In this document: piece by piece, positions 23,843 to 36,849 of the stretch
Layout of the letters: every line of letters begins with the position of its first letter
How positions within the stretch are numbered: the first letter of the stretch is position 1
Assembly (NCBI GenBank): GCA_043228905.1
Contig: JBHGNT010000005.1
Coordinates: 20,708,001-20,772,000 of the forward strand
DNA from: Azolla caroliniana
Lineage: Eukaryota > Polypodiophyta
DNA length: 64,000 nucleotides
Direction of reading: 5' to 3'
Notes under the pieces: model-generated
Database searches by the model: none
Told to the model about the DNA's origin: nothing
The model's input: only the letters and a program-made list of their open reading frames with translations
Position numbers and translations under genes: made by a program

Positions 23843-25688
23843 GTGGCAGGCAACGTTTAGCGTCACCTGATGATTCTGGTTCTTTGAAATGTCAAATCTT
23901 CTCTAATGGCTGCAGAAATCTCTTCCACCAGAATTGATTAAATTAAGAGTAAATACGTGCTTCAGCATCCTTACATAACAATGAGTTTTCGACTGCTGTT
24001 TAAGCCGGGTTCAATGTGCTGCAAAACTATCTAGTCGTTGTACTGTTTTACCGTTCCTCGTATACTAAAGAACCATGGACTAGCTAACATACTTGAAACT
24101 TCTGTTTGAACTCTGCGATCAGTTTCCAAATTTGTATCTCTTTTGAGAACTCACTCTAGAGTTAGTAGGAAAATCAGGCTGATTTCACATCCATTCATGG
24201 CTTTTCTTCTTGTTTAATTAATTTGTTTGTAATGTTTAGTTTATGTACTCATCATGGCAACTTTTTTTACATACGTATGGTAAGCTTTACACCAATCTTT
24301 TAGGTTATTCATGTTCTTTTGTGAAGTGAACAAAATTTTAAGAATTGCATTGAAAGTGCAAAGATGTGGTGAAGGAATATAAATTGGAATCCAAATGTTG
24401 TGGTAGATTTCTCATTTATTCTTTTTAAGGCAATCAACTGGCTTTGGAAAGGAAAGCTTCCGTTGGAAGAATTTTTTTTATTACGTCTTGCTTATTTGTT
24501 TACAAAATTATATGTATGTCTATCATTGTGTACTGACATCGATTATTTTAGTGTTCGATATTTAGCATCAATGTTGTTTAAAAGGTTTGTAACTGACTTT
24601 ATTTTTCAGTTGTAAACTTTGGTTTCTTGTCAAATTATTTTACGATATCATACAAAAACCAAGACTTGCTTTCAAAATGTGGCTTTGGAACCCATTTGCT
24701 GACACACTCCCCACAAATATACTTCAGTGAAAATGCAGTAGATATTATATTAATTCGGGGAAATGTTGAAACATGTACATGCATTGTTGACTGGGAAAAA
24801 ACTAAAAACTATGATGTTTATGTTTCTATGATGAATGATTTTATCATTGTGGTGTTCATGTCAATATTCATGACCTATTCTTCTTGGCAACTCTTCATTT
24901 TCTTCAAACATTTTTCATTTGATTAGATGGGCAAATCCTCACTTTGACAAGACCTAAACAGGCCATATCCTTATCTCCGAAGGCCAGGTATAGTTCTAAC
25001 TGCAAGATTACCTGTGTGGAGTGTGACTATTCCCTGTGGTTTGGTGATCATGATTACGATCACCTCTCATGTCATATATTTGCATGAAGGTCATGAGATA
25101 ATAGAGGCTTTTGCAGATTACACATACTCATGTGAAGGTCAAAAGACATGATGGGCAAATCCTCACTTTGACAAGACCTAAACGGGCCATATCCTTATCT
25201 CCGAAGGCCAGGTATAGTTCTAACTGCAAGATTACCTGTGTGGAGTGTGACTATTCCCTGTGGTTTGGTGATCATGATTACGATCACCTCTCATGTCATA
25301 TATTTGCATGAAGGTCATGAGATAATAGAGGCTTTTGCAGATTTCACATACTCATGTGAAGGTCAAAAGACATGTAGTAGGTGTTTGCAGATTAGACATA
25401 GTCATCTAAAAGTCATGAAATATTTGTAGCTTTTTGCATATTAGTAGGAAAGAAACAGACAAATGGCAAAAAGGCAATAGAATAATAGGAGGGGAAAGCA
25501 AGTGATGCCATTGCTCCTAAAGTTAAGGAATGAAATCGTGCACCAGTGCTTGTTGGCACATCCAGTGCTTTTTCTCAAAAGTCAAAACACGATGAGCTGT
25601 GCCATTACTGAGAAAGAATTTCATTGAAAGGTCATTTACAGTGCTTATTGTTTTGACTTGGCTCTCATCTCAAAGTAGAAGCAAGTGA
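23843..25688. other. Intergenic DNA with a recent tandem duplication
   Basis: The ICln 3' untranslated region probably lies at the start. Apart from the 224-bp duplication listed separately, I see no coding or RNA gene. Confidence 0.5.
24926..25373. repeat. 224-bp tandem duplication
   Basis: 24926-25149 is repeated at 25150-25373, beginning GATGGGCAAATCC. I noticed only two differences (ACAGGCC/ACGGGCC and GATTACACA/GATTTCACA), so the duplication is recent. A shorter diverged echo follows at about 25380-25430. The unit has no evident coding content. Confidence 0.93.
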
Positions 25689-26948
25689 ATGTTGATCATG
25701 GCCATGCCATTGGATAGCATGCTCGAGGACATCATCAGGGAGATGGATATGTTTTATATGTCCGAAGAATCGGAACTGCACGAAAAGCATTCGGGTCACG
25801 GTGATATCGATGATGACGGCAGTGACTCAGATGATAACAATAACAATGATGAGGGTACTATTGTGGAGCATAAGGGATGTAATCATGATGCATTGCATGT
25901 GATGGTGAAATGTAGATCAGGGGATTCAGATGATGGGATGCTGGGGATAATCAAGGTAATGGGAAAGATGTTAGAGGGCATGGTTGCCAAGAATTATGAG
26001 TGGCATGGTTGTGTTGGGGTGGAAATGATGCCCAAATCAGGGCACAAGGCGGGTAATGGAATCACCCCGATAACAACCCTATTCGATGGGCTGAGTGCTC
26101 CCAGCATTGGGATTACGGTATACTTGGAGCGTATTTTTTGGTATTCTGATTGCAGCCCCTCTTGTTTTGTGGTAGCATTGGCATACTTGGACCGCTTCCG
26201 AGATGGCTGTCATATCCACATTACCGCCCTCAATGTCCATCGCCTCCTCATCACAACCGTCATGCTCGCCGCCAAATTCCTTGATGATATGTATGTATGA
26301 TCGTAGTCTCTTTCGCTACCTCCTCCTTTTATTTTATTTTCTGATTGTGTGTGTATATACAGAGAGTAGAGTTTGCTGAATGCATTTGCTTAAACTTTGA
26401 TATAATGGCAAAGATAGTCACCATCAACAAAGATACTTCAATTGTTTAGAAAAAAATAGAAATTCCCAAAACAAGCCATCCAAATTCTGAAACATTTACC
26501 AGAATGTCAAGGGTGGGTAGGGGAGTTCACCCGTGGTGTCAGTGTATCTGATTACCTTTGAATTTAGCCCATGCAATTTCGGTGATTTTCCACATTTAGT
26601 CTAAGATTTAATCCCATGACTTGATTTGCATTTCTTATCATTATGGCAAGATGTCTATAGTATTACCCCAAACATCTCCTGTGAATTGTTTCTCTAGATT
26701 GAGGCAAACTTACTGTTTGTTCAATATGATTTGTATTAGCTAGGTGTTACGACAATGCATATTATGCCAAGATCGGCGGTGTCAGCACATCTGAGATGAA
26801 TCTTTTGGAATTGGAGTTTCTTTTCGCAATACAATTTCACCTTCATGTGTCAAAACAACAGTTTGAGAGCTATTGTCTCCGGATGGAGAGAGAATGGATG
26901 TCTCTATCATTGGCTACCACGTTTGACCACTATCGAATGATTTGGTGA
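25689..26948 (+). CDS. Cyclin-U / P-type cyclin, two exons
   Basis: Exons 25689-26290 and 26744-26948 encode about 268 residues; the phase-2 junction gives [15 protein letters not shown]. The conserved box of plant P/U-type cyclins is present: [62 protein letters not shown] and [25 protein letters not shown]. These small cyclins bind CDKA-type kinases and in some species link phosphate or hormone status to the cell cycle; the target here is unknown. The N-terminal half carries a long acidic and Asn-rich stretch ([15 protein letters not shown]) not usual in the family. Several in-frame ATGs at the start (25689, 25698, 25704) leave the initiator uncertain. The acceptor used is the second of two nearby AGs; the first would create a stop. 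Confidence 0.88.
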
Positions 26949-28419
26949 TTGGAGTTAATGGAGAAATGAGAGCTACTTCGATTGACTTGTCAACCAAGAT
27001 GTTTCTATCAAATCAAGAATTGAGCAGAAAATCCCAAAACATGTTTCTCTTCGGCTTTTCCTAGTTCAAAGTGCTAGGAATTTAAACTCAAAAGGCTATT
27101 TTGTGCCTAACATATTATAATCCTCGACTATTCTCACATTGTTGTATGCACATAAAATTTGGGTTAATGAACCCATTATATAAAGCATAAGATGATAATG
27201 TTTGTGTGAGATTTATTCTTGAGGGCTCAATTATTTGTTTAAAATGTTAATATGTTGCCACAACAATTTGAATTTAATGAGACATCGCACACATGTGCAT
27301 TTATCTTAATCAAAGATATTGCTATTGGGAAACTTTTAAGGGGCATCAAAATCCATCAAGAATATTTATGTGTAGAATTAGAAACATTCATAACAAATAA
27401 ATACACACACTATTATCATGAGAAACATGCCAACATGGACATAAAGGGATCTATCTAGGGAAAACTGAAATAGCTGATACAAATTGGAAAACAATTGCCT
27501 ATAATCATGCTTATTACAAATAATCCATCAAAAGTGTTCATGCAACCCAATAATGCACCCATGCCAATAATATGGGAAAGGGCTTAACATCCCATGATGA
27601 AAAAGCTAAAGAGTCGGGGAAACTTTTGGAATCAATAAGCAAGCAACTATGAAAAAGTTGTCAATAACACCCCCTCCTACAAGTGGCCAAGGCGATTTTT
27701 CTTAGATTGTAATACTATATGTTCACATTCGAGATCCCAAGCAAACATAGATAGAGAGAGAAGTAAGCGTTCACTGAGAGGTAACAAAGTCTTTCACGGA
27801 CCCCATTGAATCGCAACTTTCCATCGAGCCAACATGTTTTTACTTAGGACTTGACCAAAAACGTTTAATTATTGGGATGGGAGGATCCAATCATGTGTTC
27901 AAGGGACAAGAGGAGATGAAGAAGTCGTAGGCGTGGCAATGAGGGAGATGAAGTAAAAACGTGCGGTAATTTAGGGTATTTTTGGTTTTTTTTAATCAGC
28001 TGAAGAACAAGAAGAAGAAGAAATTTAGGGGTTTTCTTTTCTTTTTAATCAGCGGAAGAAGAAGCAGTTTCTATGGGTTCGAGACACGGACACGAAGGCA
28101 CACGTACCCACCTTCATTTGAACTCTTTTGGTTGCCCACAGTTTGGTGGAGACTTTGTTCACCATTTTGCAAAAGAGAGAGGGGCTTCAAAAAGTGAGGA
28201 TGCTGACGTGACGTGTAAAGGGCCTGCACCTTTTTTCAACCCCACGTCAGCAGCACTTTCCAGCACTTTTTCTGCACTTTTTGGCTTTTTTTCAAGAGGT
28301 ATGAAATATCAAAAGAACCTTTCCAGAGATATTCTTTGGCTTGTACATTTGAGAGAGAGAGAAAGAGAGAGAGAGAGTACAGAAGAGTTGCAGAGATTTC
28401 CCAATTGTGGTTGCCCTAC
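26949..28419. other. Intergenic DNA and CONSTANS-like promoter/leader
   Basis: No gene was recognised. A (GA)n tract at about 28350-28377 lies just upstream of the chosen ATG at 28420 and is probably in the untranslated leader. Confidence 0.5.
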
Positions 28420-31400
28420 ATGCAGGAATCAGCTGTGGTGAAGGTATTGTGTGACTTCTGCTCCAAGGAGACAGCCATTGTTTACTGCAAAGCTGATGCT
28501 GCGAGACTATGTCTTGCGTGCGATCGAGATGTCCACTCTGCCAATGCTCTCTCCCGACGACACTCTCGGACTCTCCTCTGTAATACATGCGCTTCTCGCC
28601 CGGCTTCTGTTCGATGTGTAACCAAAAACCTCTCTTTATGCCAACAATGCGATGAGACTGGTTCGCATCAGGCGCATTCGCACCTGCCCATTAGCTCCTT
28701 CTCAGGTTGCCCCTCAGGCATCGAGCTTGCTGGCATCTGGGAGTGTGTCGTGGGTGATCTGGCCACATCAGATCATGTCTCTAATCCACCGGCCATGAAT
28801 CATGTCAACCACAGGAATTTCCCGGTTGATCTAGGTATAACATCGGATCATGTCTCTGATACACCAGCCATGCATCGCAGCATCAAAAGGAACTTCGCGG
28901 TTGATCTAATGAATGCATCAGATCATGTCTCCTATCCGCTTCTCATAAATCGAAGCAAAAAAAGGAACTTTCCAGTTGATCTGGTGACGACATCAGATAA
29001 TGTCTCTTATCCACTAGTCATGAATCAAAATGAAGAAAGAAATTCCCCCATTAATTCATCATGGAATCCTATTTGTTCCAATAGCATCAACATGGATCAA
29101 ACAAAAATAAATTTTCTTGGTGGTCTCGGAGAATCTGATCACGTTTCTAGTCAATCCAAAATGGATCAAGGCCTAAGGAACTTTCCAACTAGTTCATCGC
29201 ATGATCCTGTTTCAGCTAAAGTGGAGATCAACGAAACCAAAAAGAGTTTTTCTATTTTCCCTGATGTAAGTGCCACAAATAAGGGGATGTGAGTCTGTTT
29301 TTTCCATTGGTTAATTGCATGACTAAGTCAAGCACAGAAATCTACACATTATAACCCTTGCTATAACATTTTGCAGTTAGGAAATGGGTCAAATCATGTG
29401 CTCTCTGCTTGTGTAGGTTGGAGAAACAAACAAGGATCAATGTTTGCCTAGTAAATCTAAAAGAAAGCAAGATGTTCCTCAACAGAGTCTTAACGCAGAA
29501 AACGGTGAAGAGATCTTCAAAACCAAACAACATTTACGGCCATTGACTCTAGTTCCAAACTTGTCTGAGAAAGAAAGATCGCCTCACGTAAGACCTTTAG
29601 TTAGTGCAGATTTGCAACAAATACAAGAGAAGAAGTATGAGGATCATATTCAACATGGAATCAATGATCAACTTCCACTGGAAACTAATCGCATTGAAGC
29701 TCAAGCAGTTATTTCTGAAAACTTAACAAACTGCATTCTTCAGGGAGATTTCTGGAATTACAATATAGACTGTCAAGAAAATGAGGTATCTCTCCTTTTA
29801 TGTTCCTTTCTCTATCTCTTTTTCTGTTCGCCGTATCCTTCTTTTATCGAAGTTACCGAATTACGTCTGAAAACAAAATAGAATAACTCTATATCATCTC
29901 CTTGAGATGATGCCCTACTACTGGTTGTAGAGGGTTATACATGTAAGCTTTGAATGGTGATAGCACATCAATTATGTCTTCCCAAATTTTTTGGAGAAAG
30001 TGCTAAATGTTTGGACATGGCCATGACTCATGGCCATATACTATCTTGATTAGCATGATAGGAGATGTGGGAAACAAAACCAGAGAAGGAAGAAAACGGT
30101 TTCTTTTAGCTGTGAATTCGAGATAGAAAGCTATAAAACTCACTCATCAACTAGAAAATATACAGAAAACATGAATATCTAATAGATTGAAATAGATACA
30201 AACAATAAAGAAACATGATCAGATCTCTTATCACTATCTTTACTATACGTGTCTCACTTTGCTTGAAGCATGAAATAAGTCCTATATGTCACGCATCATG
30301 CTTTTGGGCCACAACCTCAGATATCTGGGCAAGTTGATCTCATATCCAGATCATATTATCACTCTTTGCTCCTTCAACCGTTGCCAAGAGGTAACCGGGG
30401 AGGGGATACAATTTCTCTAGTGCAAAAATTAAACAAATTTATGGAAATTCTCAAAATAAATGCATGGAAATAAACAAATTTTGCTTGCAGAAATGGTATT
30501 AACTACGATAAGAAAGTTCACCTTCACAATTTGGAAAATCAACCAATTGCAACAGCATGCTGAATTAAACAAAATAGTATTGTATGCTTGTTCTCCCTAG
30601 CTATATTGACTTTATCAATTAGCATACATTCAGGTCATTTATTCATTTTTGGGTAAGTGAGAAATTCATTGGGAATTCAAATACCTGTCGTACACAAGAC
30701 ACCCCCATTAATTGTAATGTTTATATGGCCTCATACATGAAGTATAGAAATAGTGATCGATCATGTAAGATGTAATTGTGAACAATCTTTTGTATCTTGC
30801 TTATGTGATTGCATTCACATAGACATCTGGATTAGCATAAATACGACATGGATGATGGTACACATTATTAACCGTCTTCTCAGAATCATTAACATGTCTT
30901 CGGCCTGTGCAAATGGATGAATGTCTCCAAATAACTCTACATATCCCCAAATATCACAAGTACTATTATCAAGTTCCTTGTTCGGAACTTGTCCTTTCCT
31001 TTATAGATGGCCCAACAACAGGGCCTACTACCTAGTACCTACAGAAGCCAAGAAGAAAAGTTGAACCTACACAAAATGACAGCATGATAAATTTTCAACT
31101 AGAAGTTTTCTATTAATCATATTGCTCATGTTAAGCATTTCTATGTTTATTTTAATCTCTCTCTCTCTCTTTTATGAACTCTTCGAGATTGATGTTTCTT
31201 CCTATGCCTTTGGAACAGCCTGCATATCATATTTGGCCATTGTATACAGAGTTTTCTTATTTACAGCAGCAGTGTATTCCATAGTCAAACACGGGAGTTG
31301 CTTTAAGATGTGGGCCCTGGGTTCAATGATTGTTATCTTTAACTTTTGGGCGTTATTAATTTCATGAGGTAATTTTGTTCGGTCATGTATTAATCCCAAA

Positions 31401-32334
31401 TTTTACAGTGTATACGTTTTGTCCTTCTTGACTAAGGTTATATAAGGTGATAATGCATCTTCAGTGAATATCTTCCATTTGATCAGTAATGGAGTAGCCA
31501 TGGTTCTTCTTTTTGGCAGACTAGAGGAGATCATATTGAAGATCTCGTCTTCTGCAAAAATGGCATGACCATTGATGACTTCAATATGTCGGATGTTGAT
31601 CTTGAATTTGACAACTATGAGATGTTTGATACCTCATGTCTGCAAACAGAAGAGTTCAAAGATGTAACATCGTCTTGTTCTTCGATGGGACAAAGTAGAT
31701 CATTTGTTGAGTCCAGTATTCACGTGGAAAGTATACAGGCGGGCAACACAGTAGATTCACAAAATGTTGGTAAAAGCCTCCATGTCTCTGATTTCCTAGG
31801 CTTTCTTTTAAGATATGAATGTTTCTTATGCTCTTGCATATGCAGGCTATAGCACAACCAAGGGACTCTCTTTTGCCTGAACAAGTTCTTGAAAGTCCAA
31901 GGATTGCCGATGTATCAGATTCTCTGTCCCTTTCAGGATTGAGTGGTGAAAACCCTCTGCTTACAGACTACCCTAATTGCAGCATGTTATCTGGCAAGTT
32001 AAATGCCAATCCACAAGGGGGATCCACAAGCCACAATAAAGAGGCTTTTGCCAAAGCTCGAGATGATGCTATGCTTCGATACAAGGAGAAAAAGAAACAC
32101 CGTCAGTAAGTAAAAGAAAACTCCTCAAATTTAAAAGGAAAATACAGTTGATGTTTTTGGATATTCTATTTAGTTGCAGAATCTAGATGAAGCTTCTATC
32201 TATGCAGGTATAAGAAGAAGATTCGTTATGAGTCTCGGAAAGCTGGGGCAGATAGCAGAAGGCGGGTCAGAGGCCGGTTTGTGAAGGCTGGAGAAGCATT
32301 TGATTATGATCCTCAGGCAGTAATGAAGAGTTAG
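28420..32334 (+). CDS. CONSTANS-like zinc finger protein (two B-boxes plus CCT), five exons
   Basis: Exons: 28420-29265, 29417-29785, 31520-31769, 31853-32105, 32208-32334; all phases close, giving about 614 residues. B-box 1 uses Cys11, Cys14, Cys23, Cys31, Cys34, His39 and His48; B-box 2 uses Cys54, Cys57, Cys66, Cys74, Cys77 with His83/His86. The C-terminal CCT domain ([20 protein letters not shown], then [19 protein letters not shown] and [14 protein letters not shown]) is split by an intron at HRQ, as in the COL9-COL15 group. Such nuclear regulators act in flowering time and light signalling. The middle contains a 25-residue tandem repeat and the protein is clearly longer than usual relatives (about 350-450). 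An in-frame ATG at 28336 would add a (GA)n-encoded Arg/Glu tail and is rejected as start. Intron 2 is 1.7 kb. The exon 3/4 junction has two possible acceptors; the one chosen keeps frame. Confidence 0.9.
28765..29064 (+). repeat. 75-bp in-frame tandem repeats in the CONSTANS-like gene
   Basis: Units start at 28765, 28840, 28915 and 28990. Each encodes 25 residues on the pattern (T/A)SD(H/N)VS...RNF(P/A)VDL. A diverged fifth copy (ESDHVSS...LRNFP) follows near 29130-29190. Confidence 0.92.
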
Positions 32335-34366
32335 AAGAAAATCACATATCTTTTTACCTTGAATCCATATTGATTATAGGTATATGAGCTGCTTCCTTGC
32401 AGATATGTTTTGGTGATAAACCAATGGACATAATGAAGTTTAATCAATCATACCTTTATGCAGATCACCAACATTGCTATCATGTTACACTATTTTTTGC
32501 TAGCCCCTCGGGATGTCTGCATGTCAGTGCTTCATCCTGCCCCTTGTACTGCAAGATCAGAGGGATTGTACTTCTATTGAGAACGATCTCTCCATTTATG
32601 GAGCCTATTCTTTGTGTGACCACCATCTAGACATGTATGGCATATTTGCTAGATATGCTCCAGAGTATTTATGGATTGAAGGAATTGTGGCATGAAGTTA
32701 TATACACCAACCTATGTGATTGAAATTAGAGGGGTTTGGTAGCTATGAGGCTTGCTAATAAACACAGCAATTTATGATTTTTACATTGCAATGAATAGAA
32801 ACATGAGCTTCAGGATTTTCCATGTGTTTTGCTTGAGTATGCATGCCTGGGAAATTGAATATAAATAATTTCTTATGATATATATACAAGTACTGGTATA
32901 TTTAGTATTTTATGTTTGACAGGATAGAACACTTATTTGACCTATTTTAAGGAGCGCTGCAAAGTGAAATAGCTGGAAGTGTTCAGCAGTTCATATAGCA
33001 TGTATCTTATTTTATGAAGTGCAGATCAATCAACAATTGTGCCATTAGATTTTGGCATATTACCTTTGTCGATGGCATTTTCCCTGCAGCATTAACCATG
33101 GTTCTCTATGAAGCTACCCCGTCCATTGATTTATTTGGTCTACACGACACCATAGTTTGAAAAACGTACCATTTATCTGGATGTGATGTAATAATACCAA
33201 GCTTACTCATACAAATTTAACCTCTGAATACATTTACCTTTGGGAACAAGACTGAAGTTTCTGTGAACCTAAAGAATCATCAAATTGACATATGTTATGA
33301 TTCTAATTTTTTATCTTCATGGATTAGCTTGTTCATTGGGCCATTTTATATATGCTTCAGGTATTTTCTCCATTTCATTTAATGAACTAGTTGAAATGCT
33401 TGCTTCCTTATCTAAACAACATAGCACAGAGACATAGTATAGTTTACATGTTCCAAAAGGGGTGAATTTGGGGTCAAATGTGAAATGCTATAATAAGATC
33501 GATTCCTAAAGCATTGTTTGGTGAAACTTCTCAGAATTTATGATGGTCAACATTCTTGTCCAGTTTGACTTTTATCTAAGATGCATTTACGGAAGAGCAT
33601 AAACAAACATCAATCAAGAGAATTAATGCTATCTATTGCTTTATGCAATTGTCAAAGATGAACAAGCAAGATTGGGTTCAAATATGAGATGGTACAAGAA
33701 GATTGACTCTCAAACTATTATCTGGCAGACCTAAGATTCTTCAAACCGGAGCAGAAATTGTTCAATTAGACTTTATTTAAGAAGCATTTATGAAAGAACA
33801 AAGGTTGATTTTCCTTGACATGATGATTTACGCAAGGTTTGCTGAAGACCAGCCAAGAAAGGATTGATGCTATCACGTGGATATTAATGTCAAGAATACA
33901 TAGTTACATTTTTACTGCAGAGGTCAATTTTATCTTTTCCAACCAAATGAGAAGGCATATTGTATCTTACTCAAAAAATAAATATGTTATATTTCCTACA
34001 AAATCCAAAGAATAGATGGGTTACATTTACTAGAAAACTCAAAGAATAAATATGTTACATTTACTAGAAAGCTCAAAGAATAAATACATTACCTTCACTA
34101 GGCTAAAGATATAAAACTGTATGCTTCACCTTATATATGATTTTGTCCATGATGTAAGCTTCACTTGGTATAGAAATGAGAATAGGCCAACTAAATACAA
34201 TACTCTCACCAAAGACTCTTCACATGTCATGATATATAGAGATTAATTATATCAGTGTTTGATGCGACAAGGACTCTTTATTTATCCCTCTCTATGATTC
34301 TTTTAGAGTAACTACAGGTTTTGTAAGGATTGATGTGAGTCATTACCAATATCATCCAGCTTTTAT
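32335..34366. other. Intergenic DNA between two convergent genes
   Basis: This is AT-rich sequence holding both 3' untranslated regions. About four imperfect copies of a 33-bp unit (CAAAGAATAAATATGTTAC core) lie at about 33970-34103. No gene was recognised. Confidence 0.5.
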
Positions 34367-36580
34367 TCACTCATCTTTTTTCTTAAGTTCTGCTTCGGTT
34401 TTTCTAATGTAAGGCGAACTGCTGAATGCATATTCCTGTGCAAGGGCAAAGAAAACCATCTCCAAGCATATTAGCAGATTTTGAATTGCTTCTTCAATTT
34501 GGTCAACTTCTAACCATATGTGATCTGAGCGAATAATGCCTATGGCAGCTAGGATTTCTAGAACTATTCCCTGCAATTTTGCAAAATAGAGTGATAACCA
34601 GGAACAATCTCAGTTTTCATTCAACTTTAATGAATTTGTTTTACGAGAATTTACCTGCCAGAAAGAGAAAAATACAATGCCTTTGACACACAAGAATTTG
34701 GCTAATGGATTATGTGGAGCCAATTCCTTCACAAACGCATGGTAGAAGAGTACCAGAGCATACAGAGCTAATGAAACAGAGATATTGAGCACAACTGACA
34801 CAGAGGTGCTAATGATGCCCCTGTATATCCCAAACAACTGCATAGTGATCATAAATATCGAGAAGACTGGTCGGATGATGACAAATTGCCATGTCCACCA
34901 CTTAAGAAGCTTTAGCACATTCTGATTTAGGTGCAGTGTGTGAGGCTGTAAAATCGATTGACATAAGTGTATGATTCAGAGTCGGGCCTTGCCATCAATC
35001 AATAAAAGCCGAATCCATTTAACAAAAAGGAGTTTTTGAAACTAGAATACTTAGAGTAGGTTCAGCATTCACCACAAACAGGTTCAATGGGAAAGAGATG
35101 TGGATGGGGCGTCCCTTGATCTCATCAGGGACAATGTTTTTGTCCATGGATATGTTCAAATAACTGTACATTAAGGAAAGAAATTTGGCAATCACCTAAA
35201 CAAAACGCAACAGGAAACGGTGGTGAGAACAAGAAAACATGCCGAGATTACTCTTCAAAAAATTGTGTGTGTATTTAGCAAGCAACGAACACCTGATCTC
35301 AAATGGATGTGTATTCATGCACATAGAACCTTCTTGTATGCCTTGAAGCTTAGGGGGGTTTTCATTTAGAAAAGAACCCCCAGTGCAGTATCATCATGGA
35401 TTCAAATGTTAATGAAATAATCATGATACGCATACTTGTTCATGAGTGATCGTGATGATGACAAAAAAAGGATGCAACAACACTACATCTTGCAGTGGAA
35501 TTGTTCGTTTATGTATGTAAATATGCATTGAATGTGTGACTAGAATTCAAAGAAAGGTAAGGATAGGCCAACCCACAGTTGGGTAGCCTTATAGTCGCCT
35601 GTAGTTGGCATACTGAAACTATAGTCTGGCCAGAGGTCCATTATCCATCCATTCTTCCAAGGGTTTAAGGTTATATAAACAGGTCTTTACTATTATGCAG
35701 ATTTTTACTGTTGCAATATATTGCTGAGTTTCATTGGCCCTTTCAGCTTTTTAGAGATGTTAGAACATCTTTCTTGCTTTACCCCCACTCTATTGGTGGC
35801 TGTGATTCATGCCGTTAATGCCCTACAGTTCCAACTATGCATAGTTCCTATCGGATGTAATTGATTCTATATTATGGATGCATTTCATGTGGGCCTCTTA
35901 ATTCAATAATTCTGTTTTATCTAAATGATGATGCCTTGTCATGTGTTCTCATATTTCATGGATGAGCTTGTCTGTTCAGGTTTGTGACTAGTTCATGGCT
36001 TGTTTCATCTCAACGTTGGTTTCTATGGACTACACCAAAGCATTCCTGACAATGATGAAGACATTGATGATGCAGATGTGAGCCTTTGTGGATTTGGAAG
36101 TGCATGTGTGCATGGACAAGAAATCTGTGGATGCAGATGTTTGTGTTTATGTTCATGATAATGTCGACATCGGTGTCAAGGTCAACGAATATCATTATCA
36201 TTATCACATTCATAACAAACATGATCAAGACCATGATCATGATCACAATAACAAATGAAGAGGTGTAAGAAACCTGGCATGATCACACTGAAAAGAGGGA
36301 GGTAAGGAGAAGAGAGGACCTACCAGGGCCTCGTAGCATTCTTTGAGAGCTTCGAGGAACGAGAAAAAGACAGTGCTCCCTCTGACATCGATCAAACCGA
36401 TGAACGCAACGACGGCATAAAAGGGGGCCATGGAGATGATGATAGCGATGGCACGCTGCTCCTTCGCCACACTCCAGTTGCGCAGGTGCGCCATCACTAG
36501 GCGGGCTGTGGTTACCAGTGAGGTGATGGTGCAGAGCCCTGCACCAATCAGGGTCCAGCCACGAGCCCCCAACAAGAAGC

Positions 36581-36584
<4 letters not shown>
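34367..36584 (-). CDS. LAZ1 / TMEM184 (DUF300, Ost-alpha family) membrane protein, four exons
   Basis: Minus-strand exons 36584-36324, 35195-35073, 34945-34655 and 34570-34367, all phase 0, encode 292 residues. Conserved blocks: HLRNWSVAKEQRAI, IGLIDVRGS, LEALKECYEAL-VIAKFLSLMYSYLNIS, IVPDEIKGR, LKLLKWWTWQFVIIRPV, NISVSLALYALVLFYHAF, KELAPHNPLAKFLCVKGIVFFSFWQ and WLEVDQIEEAIQNLLICLEM. Several hydrophobic segments fit a seven-pass membrane protein. LAZ1 homologues act in vacuolar membrane integrity, brassinosteroid signalling and cell death in Arabidopsis. The length matches the short subgroup of about 290-300 residues, not the long one of over 400 residues. The ATG is preceded by long CT/GA microsatellites. 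Confidence 0.92.
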
Positions 36585-36585
<1 letters not shown>

Positions 36586-36673
<88 letters not shown>

Positions 36674-36727
36674 CCCTGCTTCTCTTCTGATAATGATGGC
36701 CCTGCTTCTGATATTGGTTCCCCTGCT

Positions 36728-36786
<59 letters not shown>
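36586..36786. repeat. (CT)n/(GA)n microsatellites in the leader of the LAZ1-like gene
   Basis: Two long CT runs (about 36586-36669 and 36731-36786) are separated by a CCTGCTTCTGATA sequence that itself recurs at about 36672-36730 and 36787-36845. On the gene strand these are GA repeats just upstream of the ATG. Confidence 0.9.
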
Positions 36787-36787
<1 letters not shown>

Positions 36788-36849
36788 AGCCCCTGCTTCG
36801 CTTCTGATAATGATTCCCCTGCTTCTGATATTGGTTCCCCTGCTGTTGC

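Noticed and set aside
28336-28419. Upstream in-frame ATG of the CONSTANS-like gene
   Set aside because: It would add residues encoded by a (GA)n microsatellite; the B-box normally starts close to the N-terminus.
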